A stretch of 13,618 bases of DNA from Setaria digitata (taxonomy: Eukaryota > Nematoda > Chromadorea > Rhabditida > Setariidae), in the NCBI GenBank assembly GCA_003640385.1, contig RCAB01000899.1, positions 1 to 13,618 of the forward strand. The letters run 5' to 3'. This document shows, piece by piece, positions 1 to 10,216 of this stretch. Each line of letters starts with the position of its first letter. Positions within the stretch are counted from its first letter, which is position 1. The notes beneath the pieces are model-generated. The model ran no database searches. It was given only the letters and a program-made list of their open reading frames with translations, and was not told where the DNA came from. The translations under genes were made by a program, and so were the position numbers.

Positions 1-960
1 TGTACGGAAGAAAAACAGTTCCATTCCAAAATCAAACACCTATCTTGCCGTTGGATATACCAATTCAGTATGCAAGCGAGACAAGAATAAAATGAAGAGA
101 GAAGAAATCTTAGTTCGCGAAAGGAAATAATCAAAAAAAAAGATTCTTTATAATAAAAAGAGAAACCAAATTTTCCAATGTAAATCGGAAATGCTTTTTT
201 TCATTAAAAACCATGGGCGTAGAATAAAATTATGTAAATTTTCCATTTCCAACAGTGATCAAAATGACGAAATATTGGTATTTGCAACAGGTCAGAAATT
301 ATAATCGCGAATTTTTGGTGAATTTGAATTTAACTTGTAATTATCATAGCTTTGTGATCTAAGATTCCTCGTACAAGTTGTAATTTGTCTGTTGCGAACT
401 ATATTCTTTGATTAAGTAAGATGTTAATTGAGATACAGCTAAATTTCACTCCACATTTGAAAAATTCAGTGTTATTTCTGAACCTTTTCTTTTATCTACA
501 AAGGCTAGATAAATTAGTGAGAGTTCAATGATCCGAAAGAACTCGTAACAGATTGTCCATCAAAACCATTCAGTGATTCCTCATTTCGTTAAGGTCTAGA
601 CAACGAACTTAGCAGGACAGGTTCATGCACTGCGAAACACACCTCCTTATGTAGAACTGTTTACAAATGAAAATAAACTGTTCACCTGAACAAAAGTAGT
701 CTGTTAAGGAACGATTCCTAAAAGCAAATCAAAACTTTCAGTTAAAAAAAAACACTTTTAAAAAGAAACATAAATGATCCTCAATAGAAACTAATATTCT
801 CTAATTTTCTGAACAGAGTTACTCTGAAAAAATGCCAATGTGATTTCAAGTTAAACACATATGTCAAAATTTTTATAACTACTATCCTTTCTGTCCAAAT
901 TTTTTAATACCTCTACATTCTATGTAACGTCTTCCTCTTATTTCAAAATTCACCAGCTCC
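1..960. other. Intergenic, no gene seen
   Basis: AT-rich sequence with frequent stops in all frames and short A and T runs. I found no exon with a credible splice pair and no RNA gene. It could be spacer, or the downstream flank of the minus-strand candidate exons that end at 1111. Confidence 0.5.
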
Positions 961-962
961 AT

Positions 963-968
963 TTTATT
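963..968 (-). terminator. Possible polyadenylation signal (AATAAA, minus strand)
   Basis: TTTATT on the plus strand reads AATAAA on the minus strand. It lies about 140 bases downstream of the TGA that closes the minus-strand candidate exon 1111-1239. In DNA this AT-rich the hexamer is common by chance, so it supports the candidate only weakly. Confidence 0.2.
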
Positions 969-1110
969 ACCAGATTTTTCCTAGTTCATATTTTATGAAA
1001 AACAAAAAATTCTTTCACTTTCCATCATTACAACAGTGTTACAGTCGTGAGAACAGTACAGCGTTAACATAAAAACTGATTTCGAACGTACCATTTTGTG
1101 GAGTCTTTCT

Positions 1111-1704
1111 TCATAAAGCAGTATGAGTCCGCCGTAACTTCATAACTTCTTCATAGTCGTATAAAGCAGCAATTTCAACAGCGATCGCCGGATTTTCATA
1201 AAATCTAAATATAAGAAAACAATCTGCGGGGAACATATTCTGCGACCAATTATGAGCATGAAAACATTAAATATAAAAAAGTAAGCCTAATCGGGACCGA
1301 TCTGTTTAAAATGCATCGCTACAAATTTAAATAACTATCCCAAGAAAAATTTTCAGAATGTAACTATACGACTGGGAATGTCCGAACATAGTTTTTGGTA
1401 CTTCCTAAATAGAAGTGCGAGTTTTTGCAAATAAATCAAAAAAAAAAGTGTCTCATATCTAAGTGAATCCAAACGAAAATCAATCATAAAACGAGTAAAG
1501 ACGAATTTTTTTCATATCAAACTATTGAATAAAAATTTATAAGTGCCAGAGTTTTTGGCAATGACTAGATTACTGGTGATTATGATAAATAGTGAAAGAA
1601 AAAACACAGTACGATTGATTGAATGAAGTAAATCTAATGGCTTATTTTACACTCATCAAAGATTCATCACCCTGGCAAATGGAGGGAGCAATCATGAAGA
1701 GTGC
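1111..1704 (-). CDS. Candidate 3' exons of an unidentified minus-strand gene
   Basis: I do not recognise this protein. Three small minus-strand segments can be chained in phase 0: 1704-1651 (starts ALFMIAPSICQGDES, acceptor TTTCTAG, donor AGT|GTAAAA), 1404-1336 (starts EVPKTMFGHSQSY, acceptor TATTTAG, weak donor ATA|GTTATT) and 1239-1111 (contains ENPAIAVEIAALYDYEEV, ends RTHTAL then TGA). The last segment is the most protein-like, with an acidic, regular composition unlike its flanks. It may instead begin at 1204, where the acceptor TATATTTAG fits the local consensus better than the GGTCGCAG before 1239. The intervening introns would be 246 and 96 bases. A gene would need more exons at higher coordinates; a strong GTAAGT donor at 2119-2114, preceded by open sequence from about 2216, is one possible piece. 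A decayed gene or chance open frames remain possible. Confidence 0.25.
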
Positions 1705-2229
1705 CTAGAAATTTGCAAAGCATTTGAACATAAAATTCTAAACACCCGATTTCATCCGCATGCATGTGTGTTAATAATGAAGAATTCAATCATTTACTTT
1801 CATATGGTAACAATAATGACAAAAAAAAAATCATCGTGTGGAAGAATTAAGACGCTTGGAGTCAAAGATTGAAGACCGAATGAGCAAACAACATCGAAGG
1901 AACTTTTATTTAAAGGCCAAATTTACACATCAAAACTACAGTCACGGAACAGAATTTATTTCTAACAAAACCTGACGATATATTTCACAGCTTTCATAAG
2001 TTCCTAATGGGTCCTTACTTCACTGCTATTTGACAAAGCCTATGACAGCTCGCAATTAATATTATTGGGTGTCGAAATTAGTTTGTCTGGTACTGTGAAA
2101 CATTTAAGATTCCACTTACGTACAATGTGATGTATTCCATGATGGAACAGTTTTCGTAACATCTGACCATACTTTTGCAAGAAGTGAATATGTTTCAAAG
2201 GCAAATTTTTTATTGCATTTCCTTGTTAC

Positions 2230-2231
<2 letters not shown>
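1705..2231. other. No confident gene; possible minus-strand exon near 2120-2216
   Basis: Mostly AT-rich filler. On the minus strand, 2216-2120 is open in two frames and ends in a consensus 5' splice site, C|GTAAGT. One frame contains the peptide MLRKLFHHGIHHIV, starting at an ATG at 2162. No following exon could be joined convincingly. Confidence 0.2.
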
Positions 2232-2281
<50 letters not shown>

Positions 2282-2295
2282 TGTATATATATATA
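2232..2295. repeat. TA dinucleotide microsatellite
   Basis: An uninterrupted TA run covers 2232-2275. After a short CATATATG interruption, TA units continue to about 2295. Such tracts are hypervariable in length and can form cruciforms. No coding potential. Confidence 0.95.
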
Positions 2296-3128
2296 ACTAA
2301 TCCTACATATTAAAATTTACACAAAAGTCAATAAACAAACAAAAAGTGAAGGTAAAGATTAAAACGTGGACACACATAACGAACAATGTTGTATTCAACA
2401 TTCAATGCATAAATGATAATATTGACGGGAATAAGAAGCAGAGATTACAGTATCCGCACAAAAGACTTGAACTGTCTAGCAAGTTCTACAGTGATAAGTC
2501 AAATTGATTGAGTGGGTTTCAATATTTCAGTACAGATAATTTCCATTAGACGGTACATTTCAATTCAAAAAGCTTATTGTACTTCCTCTTTCTACGACAT
2601 ACAGTTCATATCATGTCCATCACCTTCCCGTACGTGTGTTATAATACAAAACAAAAAATTCCCTTTATTATAAAAACTTTAATCCAAGGAAGCTGAAATC
2701 GGACATTTTCCGGAAAAAAGGCTAAACCCTGCATAAGCCTAAATTTAGGAAAAAAAGGACCTAATTTATTTTTTGCGTAGAGAAATCATCTAGATAGTTC
2801 CGTGTTTGCACTCTTCCGTGACTGCATGGTTTATTTCTTTTAACTTCACTCCTCCTGGAATCTCGTTCAAAAACGAATTACTTCATGCATTTCTGTGCAC
2901 CAGATATCTTAATGTTACTTGCGTAATGAAGCTACTCGTTGGAAATTCGAGTTAACTGACTTTAAACAAAGTAGCCAGAAATTCCTCCGAAACACCACAA
3001 CGAACATAACCAATCCAAAAGCATCTCAAAGCACTGCAAGCGACTGTGCGAAAAGAACGTAAGAATGTACGGTACGAAGTTTGTTGAAGTGCTCGACGTT
3101 TCAAGAAATTTCGTACTCTCACCACGCA
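2296..3128. other. Intergenic, no gene supported
   Basis: Stops are frequent up to about 2,940. The stretch 2952-3134 is open on the minus strand for 60 codons and is very rich in Arg, Cys and Phe. It has no recognisable family and overlaps the plus-strand exon-like segment, so I do not call it a gene. Confidence 0.4.
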
Positions 3129-3239
3129 ATGCAAAAAAAAGGAGGTGGTAGTGGAGACTGGGTTCAGGCGATCTGCGGTGAGAAATTTCGGTTTTTTCGA
3201 GGGCTGGTTGCTCCGTGTTACATGACCAGGAGAGAAAAG
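3129..3239 (+). other. Isolated exon-like segment with ATG and strong donors
   Basis: An ATG at 3129 opens 37 codons (MQKKGGGSGDWVQAICGE and on) ending exactly at AAAAG|GTGAGT, a near-perfect 5' splice site after 3239. The same frame continues to a second strong donor, AAA|GTAAGT, after 3293. Local GC is higher than its flanks. It could be the first exon of a gene whose later exons I cannot find, or part of a non-coding leader. It is not phase-compatible with the acceptor at 5216 in the semaphorin gene. Family not recognised. Confidence 0.2.
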
Positions 3240-3293
3240 GTGAGTAGTCTATGTAAACAGCCTAAAAGAATTGGAAGAAAAAGCAAGACTAAA

Positions 3294-5179
3294 GTAAGTA
3301 TCATTACCAAAAAGTCACAAAAATTCTAGCGCCAAATGAAATCGCACCACAGGTCCTTTCCTTCCATTTTTAATTCAAATTTATCTTTCTTTTTTGTGAA
3401 GAAGTTACTCGTTTTATTAAAAAAATTGTATCCACTCACTTTTACCACTGTGTAATTAATCACTGAACTAATCACTAATCAGGAAATTACTCTTTATGGT
3501 ATTCTGCTGATAGAAGAGCGCTCCATAAAAGATGCAAATGATCGATTCCTTTCCCTATTTTTCGAGATCTATTTTTGATTAGGATTTCAAATTCATGATT
3601 TAAAAAACCAAGCATCTGTTTAATCTAATTTGGATTTAATCTTTATAATTAAAATGTTTTTTTTTAAACCTAGTCTTATTATTTAAAATGTGTACGGAAA
3701 TGAATCGAGATGAATCATATTTACTGTAGTTATGCAGTGAAAAAAAAAATTAATTGGGTCATTGAATAAAGAACCCATCAATAGAAAAGGTTGTATTTGT
3801 CATTATTATCAGGGACATCCAATCTTATCTATATCACATCGTTCTCATTTTCGGTGAATATTATAATGACTTCTCTATTGATAACTCGAAATTTTACTTC
3901 ATTTTATATAGACGATTTATTCTGAAAGGCGAATGCATTCATTTCCCAAATATTAATTTCAATCAAAATTAAATAAACACTAATTAAAAATAAGATTTAT
4001 TAAAAGATTGTATTTGAAATTCTTGATATTGTAATTCGTATGAGTCCACTGTGGTAAATTATCCATCTGCAAATATCGTGCCGTCTCGCTTGTGATAAGA
4101 TCAAGTTATATCAGTTAAAATTATGACAGTGACACGTAACGATTCAAGAGAAATTAAGATACTGTTACAATTAGCCATATATAATGGTATATTTGCAATC
4201 AAATAAATAGGGATAGAATAATCGAAAATTTTGATTAAAATGACGTTAAGTAGTTTGGATATTAATTTTACTTGAATTAAAAAATTCCACTTTCCATAGA
4301 TTGTGATGTGAAGCTGTTGTGTTACTTTTTTTTTTTTTTTGATTCGGTCTTCATTGGTAATAAAATTGAATCTTAATGTTTTGTGATTTTTTGATTCATC
4401 TGTAACATTATGAGTTTATCAGCAAATTTGTAAAGCAGTAAAAGAGTGCATGCAGTGGAAATTTAATGAATGGTATCAAAAAAAGAGTGATTCGTAATAC
4501 TCAGTAAAAATATCAAATAGTATTCGGTTGACTTAGATTAAAAGTCTACAAAACCGTATTAGATGTGTTGTACAAACTGAACTGCAATAAGCACTCAGCT
4601 CTTTTGCCGATGTTATAAAGAAGTACTACCGCAGATACCTTCACGAAATTCTCGAAAGACAAATCGATTTCTCCACTGAGTAGTGTTCAAGTGACAAGTC
4701 TGCAATGATTCTATATGCGAAGGAAAAAAAAAGAAAGAAATTGTTGAAGGGAGAATTGCCTGAGATCGTTCGAAATTAAAAGTTTTAAAATGAGACCAAT
4801 CAAGCAATCGTTGCAAGTAGAAATTTCGACAAGAGGAAAGAAAAGTGTAACTTTACTGTTCACTTTTTGAAACTTGCAAGTTTCATTGCTTGCAGTCTTG
4901 ATATCGCTATCATAATCAAAAAGGAGGAATGTAGAAAATCATTAAATATTTCTTTAGTAGACAGATATAGAAGGAGAATATCTTTACTCGAGGAGGCAAT
5001 AAGCTTTTCTAGGCCAGCGGACTCTTCACAGTATTTGAATTTGTCCTACCCATTAAAATTAAAAAAAAGTGTACATACATCCTTTCTCTACCTCAAAATC
5101 GTCTTGATACGACAGATGGCTTGCTGCGAGTCAATTTGACGTTTCGTCTTGGACTTTTTGAAAATATTCTCCATACCAT
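3294..5179. other. Non-coding region upstream of the semaphorin gene
   Basis: Very AT-rich, with a 15-T run at 4326-4340. Two longish open frames (4613-4816 minus, 4867-5139 plus from a TTG) show no domain, no convincing splice pair and biased Ser/Lys/Phe composition. The promoter and any leader exon of the downstream semaphorin gene should lie here, but no specific element can be pointed to. Confidence 0.4.
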
Positions 5180-8100
5180 ATGTTGCAACCTTCCACTATC
5201 TTCTTCATTTATTCAGCTCTGATTGAATTATGCGAATTCAGGAGATTGGTCCTTCTGAACGAATATTCGGCGGATGATTTGGCAACAGTATTAGAAGATG
5301 GAAACAATTTTTTTCTTGGGTCGAAGTAAGCTGATTTTCTACCTAAGTATTGTTTAGTTGCTTTCACTGGCTACCTCTTACGATATTCTAATTATATATC
5401 TAAGTACTAGGAATATGCATAAAAGCATAAGTTTAAATCCGTTTCATTTTTACACCTGACTTTCGAAACTTTGTATTTCTTTTCGTCTATAGACAGTATT
5501 TTTTCTTTTCTTTAACTGATTAATGCTTAAATAACAATTGCTGATAACAAAACGAAATTATCGGCAGCTATCATGTGAACCTACTTTCTATTCAAAAGCA
5601 AGAAATAAATGCATGTTATTGGAAGCAGTTGCAACCACTCGATTTTAATTCTAAAACTCCAAAGTTTTAAAAAATTAACTCTAAAATTTCAAAATTAAAG
5701 TTTGAAATTTATGGTATAAGTAAATTATATAAATTGGAACCATTTATCATTACAGAAACACAAAGTTTTGATGCAGTTTCTAGATGTACAGATTTTACTC
5801 CCAATTTTCCTACCCTTCCATGAATATAAGAAGAGTTAACGAAGTCCAAGGAGTTTATCTAAGTGACTTTCATTTTGAATGTGGAATTAAAATCATCTTA
5901 AAGGTGTGATAAGGAAAGCGATACACCTCGTGCAACAGGTACAATGGTAAACAATATTTTCAGAAATCGAATTATAGTAATATGTGCTGAAACTTTTCGC
6001 TTGAAGACGATAGTACCATTACATGCTACAACTACAGCTGTAGCGGAATGCTTAATGAAAGGGTTTGGCAAAGTTAATCTTTATTCTTTACTTACTAATA
6101 ATATTAATATGTTAAGCGTTAATCTGATTTAAATCATCGTAACTTGATTAATCATCCTCAACCTTAATGTGCTACCATCGCCACTAATGAAAATAGAAAA
6201 TCATGCAGTGCTATTATACCAGAATTTTTGCAAAACAGGTAAACTATGATGTAAAACCTCATGCAAAGTACAGTTTTATTTAAATACTGAAATATTTTTA
6301 CAGAAAAATTGTCAGAATGATATTACACTATTGCTGCAACACGGAAGCAATTGCTTACATATTTGTGGTACTAACGCGTTCTCTCCACGTTGTCAAGTAA
6401 AGAAAGTTAGTTTATATCACTAATTCGCTATAGATTATCCTTACCATTCAAGAGTTGCAAGAATGTACAGAACACTGATTTGCTTCATGAAATCTGTGGA
6501 AGATATGTCATGTTTAAATATATATAATTCTTCATTTCTCATTATTATAATTGGGAATAAAAATAAAATTTAGTGCATGAAGATGTTTCAGAAGCGAAAT
6601 TTATCAGAAGAATGTGAAGCTAGTATGAGTGCTGTTGGCATCAGTACTTTCAACAAAAACTGTCCAGCTTATCATTTATCATACAGAAATTATACATTCA
6701 CTGCATTATCCGTCGATATTTCATGTCAAAAACAAACACTGCTTCGAGCTCTTCCACAACGCAAAAGACTTTGGATACCTGTTAACGATGATCGTTGGTT
6801 TCGTGGTACTGATTTACGTTATCATTAAGTTACTGTTAATACAAGACAAGAAAATATGCATTTAATAGTAGTGAACAAATGTTTATCGGTCGTGTTGGTA
6901 AAATTCAATATATATTTTTATTATAGTTCAGCCCTTTTGGAGAAATGCTGCAATGAACCAGTAATTATCAATGGTCTTACAAAAAATTAAACGCATTCTT
7001 TCTTTTTAAATCTTAACTTCTACAACTAATATTTAGAACCAACATTCATTGCACTGTTTGGTTGGAAGCACTATGTATACATCGTCTTCAATGAAAAAAG
7101 TGATCATGGCGTTGAGGTCAGTTATTAATTAAAATTAAAAGTTTGAATATTAAAGGAATCAACAAAGAATAATCATTGGCTAAATTAAAGGATGTCTGAT
7201 ATTTCAAGGCATTTCTAAAGCACTAAAAGATGACCATAGCAACTATCGGTAATAGTTTTCTGATGTTTAAATTTAGTTAGTTCAACAGTGGAATGAAATT
7301 CTCCGTATTTCTCAGTAAAACAATTATGAACTTTTTGCAGGGTCGAATTGGTAGCATATGTGCAGATGACCCAGGTGTTGCTGACAATGTCGTACCTTAC
7401 AAAAATACTTTTAATTCATTTGGAAAACTATTATTTACTTGTCCTTTAGGAACAAATAATTTACATTTAAAAATACTCAGAACAGCTCAAATATATACAA
7501 ATTTCGTTTTCGCCACATTTTGGAATGATTTTCAAAAATTGCCAATATCAGCCTTATGCGTATTCGACATAAATAAAATAGAGGAAAAATTACTTGATGA
7601 TAAAATTGCTGAAATGGCTCGGAAAATGGAAAACCACTGTCCAAAAAGAAATCAGTCTGGAATTCCAACCATTTCTGACAAAACTGCAACTGCTGCAGAT
7701 CCACGCGCATACTACGTTTTTCCGGAAATGACTGAGTAAGTTTCATTAGCTACTCAATAATTTTTATCAATAAAGGTATCATTAAATACATTAATTTTAT
7801 CATTTAAATGTAAATTTCCTTTTCCTGGCATTTTTCTATATAAGAAATTTCCAATTACATATTGCTATGAACCTCTCCCGTCAACAGATCTGAACTGGCC
7901 TTTACAAAAGATTCATGCGCGCGGAAGGAATGTCGACAAATTTTTGTTTTTCTTACAGATTTTAAAAATAGGTATTAAAAATTGTATTTTTATTTCATAA
8001 TGAAAATAGTTACAAGAGTAAAATCAGTGATAATGATATGGCAGTTGAGTAAAACATCATTGTAGAATAGTGGCTGTAAATGTCGTTAATCTCAAAAATG

Positions 8101-10068
8101 GAAATTATCAGATTATTGCAATCTCCAAACAAGCAAAAGTATATGGACTTGTATTTAATGGTACCTTTATTGATAAGAAATGGACCGACCGAATTAATGC
8201 CGAAGGGGAAATATTGGAATTAAGAAGTCGAAGAAAGGTAAAATTCTTTCCTGAATAATGATATAAAAAGATCCTGCCTAAGTGACTTTTTCGCACTTCA
8301 GTTTATAGGATTTTAACGGTTATTAATTAATGGAAATTTGAAAATATGAAATGATATTTTTAACACTTTTTTATTCCGAAGCACACTTTTATCTTTTAAA
8401 AAACATTTTCAGACATTTACAATACTCTCATCGAACTTTTTCAAGGAATACAAAGTGAACGATTGGTCTTCGAGAAATGCTGAAAACATCAGCCAGAATA
8501 TAAGGTAGGTCCGGAAAAGAAAATGCATACTTATTTGACTCCTAAGGTGTGAATTTACGAACTTCACAATTTGGTGTTTTGTTCGTGAGGAAACGAAAAT
8601 GATGATCTACGTAAAATTAGTTACTAGAAAAAAGTTAAAAAATGCGAACTTTACGATAAAGGAGAAGAAATAACTGATAAGTTTCAGGTGGCAAAGTAAA
8701 TACGGATGGACAGAATGGAGTAGCTGCTCACAAAGATGTGGTGGAGGATATCGAAGTCGAGAATGGCGCTGTTTAACCGACCAAACTTGTAATTCTTCCA
8801 TAGAAAATCAACAGCAGTATCAGCTTTGCAATAGTGTGACTTGCAGTGGTAACCACTTTATGCCTTCTTCACTCTTCAAAATCTTCATTGCTTCCGGTAA
8901 CTGAACAGAACTTCATACAGCAACGAAGTAAACTTTTTTTCAGAAGTACGACGATACAGTGCATGGAGTCATTGGTTGTCACTGGGGAAGAGCACTGAAA
9001 TTCGATATCGTGCGAGTTGTGGCGTTGAACTACCTGATCCTCTGTTAATCAAAGTAAGAGTCATAAATTGGTTGCCAAAATTAATAAACGAACAATCTAG
9101 ATAGAGAGAGAAAAAAAAAGGGAATTGAATCGAAACAATATCCTTTTGTAAATTCATTGTGAAGTAAATTAGAGTAAATTAAGATAGCAATTCATTGTAC
9201 AGATACAAAGAAATTTAATGGAGTGAACTTTAGCTAACAAATATGGATAATTGTAGTGATGAAGAAGGTGAAATAAGAATGAGGATGACAACGTAAAAAC
9301 TATTAATAAAAATTTTATTATAATCCATTTCATTACAATGTTCTAGTCGACACTTCACGCATCTAAACGTGTCTTGACGTACGAATGGCTAGCGTGGAGT
9401 GAATGGACAGCATGCAGTGCTACCTGTGGAAATAGTTTACGCAGTCGTTGGCGAGCTAAAAAAGGTTTCATCCTGTCATACAATGAGAGTGTGCAGTACT
9501 TTATGGAGCCTTGTTTGATACCACCATGCGAGTTTGGTAAGTAATTGAGTAATTAGGAAGTTTATAATGTTGATGAAAATATAAGTTCAACAGTGTGTGG
9601 TTTAACAAAACTAATTATAAACTTTTTTTGACTTCTTCAAATTCTAGATAACATGATTAAATGGACAAGCGGAAGCGACGTTCGATGGAGAAATACTGTC
9701 AAATATGTAGCTTTGGATGGCTGCATTTACAAACTTAATACCAGTGACTCTTTCTCTTTCTGATAACAATTGCTTATCTTTCCTGGGGTTTAGAAAATGT
9801 TCAAGATAGTTCATATTCTGAAATACTTTTGGAGAATTATTTGAGGAAGAGAAATTCAGAATATGTTCCTCAGCAAAGGTGAACTGAGTAAATATGAATG
9901 GTAAAGAAATAACAGAATTGCTAAATTGAGATTAAAATTACAATTTATAGTAGGCCTAATTCTGGTTATAATTTCAGGTTCTTCAACGATCTCATCTATA
10001 TTAACTCATTCAGCGATGTTTTTGCTTGGTATAACTATCACAAAACTGCAACAAATATTCCAGATTAA
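5180..10068 (+). CDS. Divergent class-5 semaphorin (sema domain plus three TSP1 repeats), 15 exons
   Basis: Semaphorins are extracellular cues that bind plexins; class 5 members carry TSP1 repeats. Exons: 5180-5325, 5964-6072, 6304-6396, 6592-6805, 7037-7116, 7341-7735, 7888-7971, 8066-8237, 8413-8504, 8688-8848, 8944-9053, 9347-9536, 9648-9743, 9794-9878, 9978-10068. All phases agree, giving 705 residues. The sema domain spans about 30-430, with the hallmark CGTNAFSPRC at 106-115, then STFNKNCP, HYVYIVFNE, SICADD, ALCVFD, and RIVAVNVV followed by YQIIAISKQAKVYGL (the 'VVD...Y.VLYIGT..G' strand pair). TSP1 repeats: 463-515 (WTEWSSCSQRCGGG, six Cys), 516-552 (atypical, EVRRYSAWSHW then RYRASC, matching the odd fourth repeat of vertebrate SEMA5), and 553-615 (WSEWTACSATCG). 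Tail 649-705 (YLRKRNSEY, FFNDL) resembles the SEMA5 tail. Oddities: no PSI domain and no clear transmembrane segment. The start is provisional: ATG 5180 gives a weak signal peptide, but TTTATTCAG at 5208-5216 could be an acceptor for an unseen first exon. Confidence 0.85.
5326..5963 (+). other. Semaphorin intron 1
   Basis: Bounded by AA|GTAAGC and TTTTCAG. It splits a Lys codon (AA|A), joining FFLGSK to NRIIV, which fits the sema-domain 'VGAKN' strand. At 638 bases it is the largest intron in the gene. Nothing else is seen in it. Confidence 0.7.
9744..9793 (+). other. Semaphorin intron 13 (50 bases), doubtful
   Basis: Predicted from A|GTGACT to GGTTTAG with a pyrimidine-rich middle. It is the shortest intron in the gene by far. 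Removing it joins exons 13 and 14 in phase. Left in, exon 13 would end at a TGA at 9761-9763. In a different frame the same bases encode a hydrophobic stretch (LFLFLITIAYLSWGL) exactly where a class-5 semaphorin needs its membrane helix. That frame is open into exon 14 but cannot be reached from exon 13 without a frameshift. Confidence 0.5.
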
Positions 10069-10072
10069 TAAA
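10067..10072 (+). terminator. Polyadenylation signal overlapping the semaphorin stop codon
   Basis: AATAAA starts inside the TAA stop (10066-10068) and is the only canonical hexamer seen before the convergent gene's end. The 3' UTR would then be only about 15 to 30 bases. This fits the tight tail-to-tail spacing with the ABHD14-family gene. Confidence 0.6.
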
Positions 10073-10216
10073 AGCTCTTGATAACTACTTCAGCACAATG
10101 TAACAATTAATCATTTATCTGAAATTTGAAACAACCAATTCTGTCTTTCAAAAAAGGTATAAGTTGTAATTCAAATAATGTGAAGAATTCTTTAGGTAAT
10201 TGATTTACTGAATGAT

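Noticed and set aside
4613..4816. Minus-strand open frame of 67 codons
   Set aside because: Composition is driven by A/T runs; no motif or splice sites support it.
4867..5139. Plus-strand open frame of 90 codons upstream of the semaphorin
   Set aside because: Starts at TTG, has no domain and low-complexity Ser/Lys/Leu composition, and offers no splice to the semaphorin acceptor in the right phase.
5756..5960. Possible extra semaphorin exon after the acceptor ATTACAG at 5749-5755
   Set aside because: In the required phase it hits a TGA within a few codons, and direct joining of 5325 to 5964 gives the expected sema strand.
7477..7746. Minus-strand open frame of 89 codons
   Set aside because: Lies opposite the large sema-domain exon 7341-7735, which has clear family motifs.
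7841..7887. Alternative earlier acceptor (TATATAAG) for semaphorin exon 7
   Set aside because: In the phase set by the preceding donor it meets a stop; the acceptor CGTCAACAG before 7888 keeps phase on both sides.
8238..8412. Looked for a PSI-domain exon in semaphorin intron 8
   Set aside because: No cysteine-rich open segment with splice borders exists in these 175 bases.
8607..8801. Minus-strand open frame of 64 codons
   Set aside because: Shadow of the plus-strand exon encoding the first TSP1 repeat, whose cysteine and tryptophan pattern is decisive.
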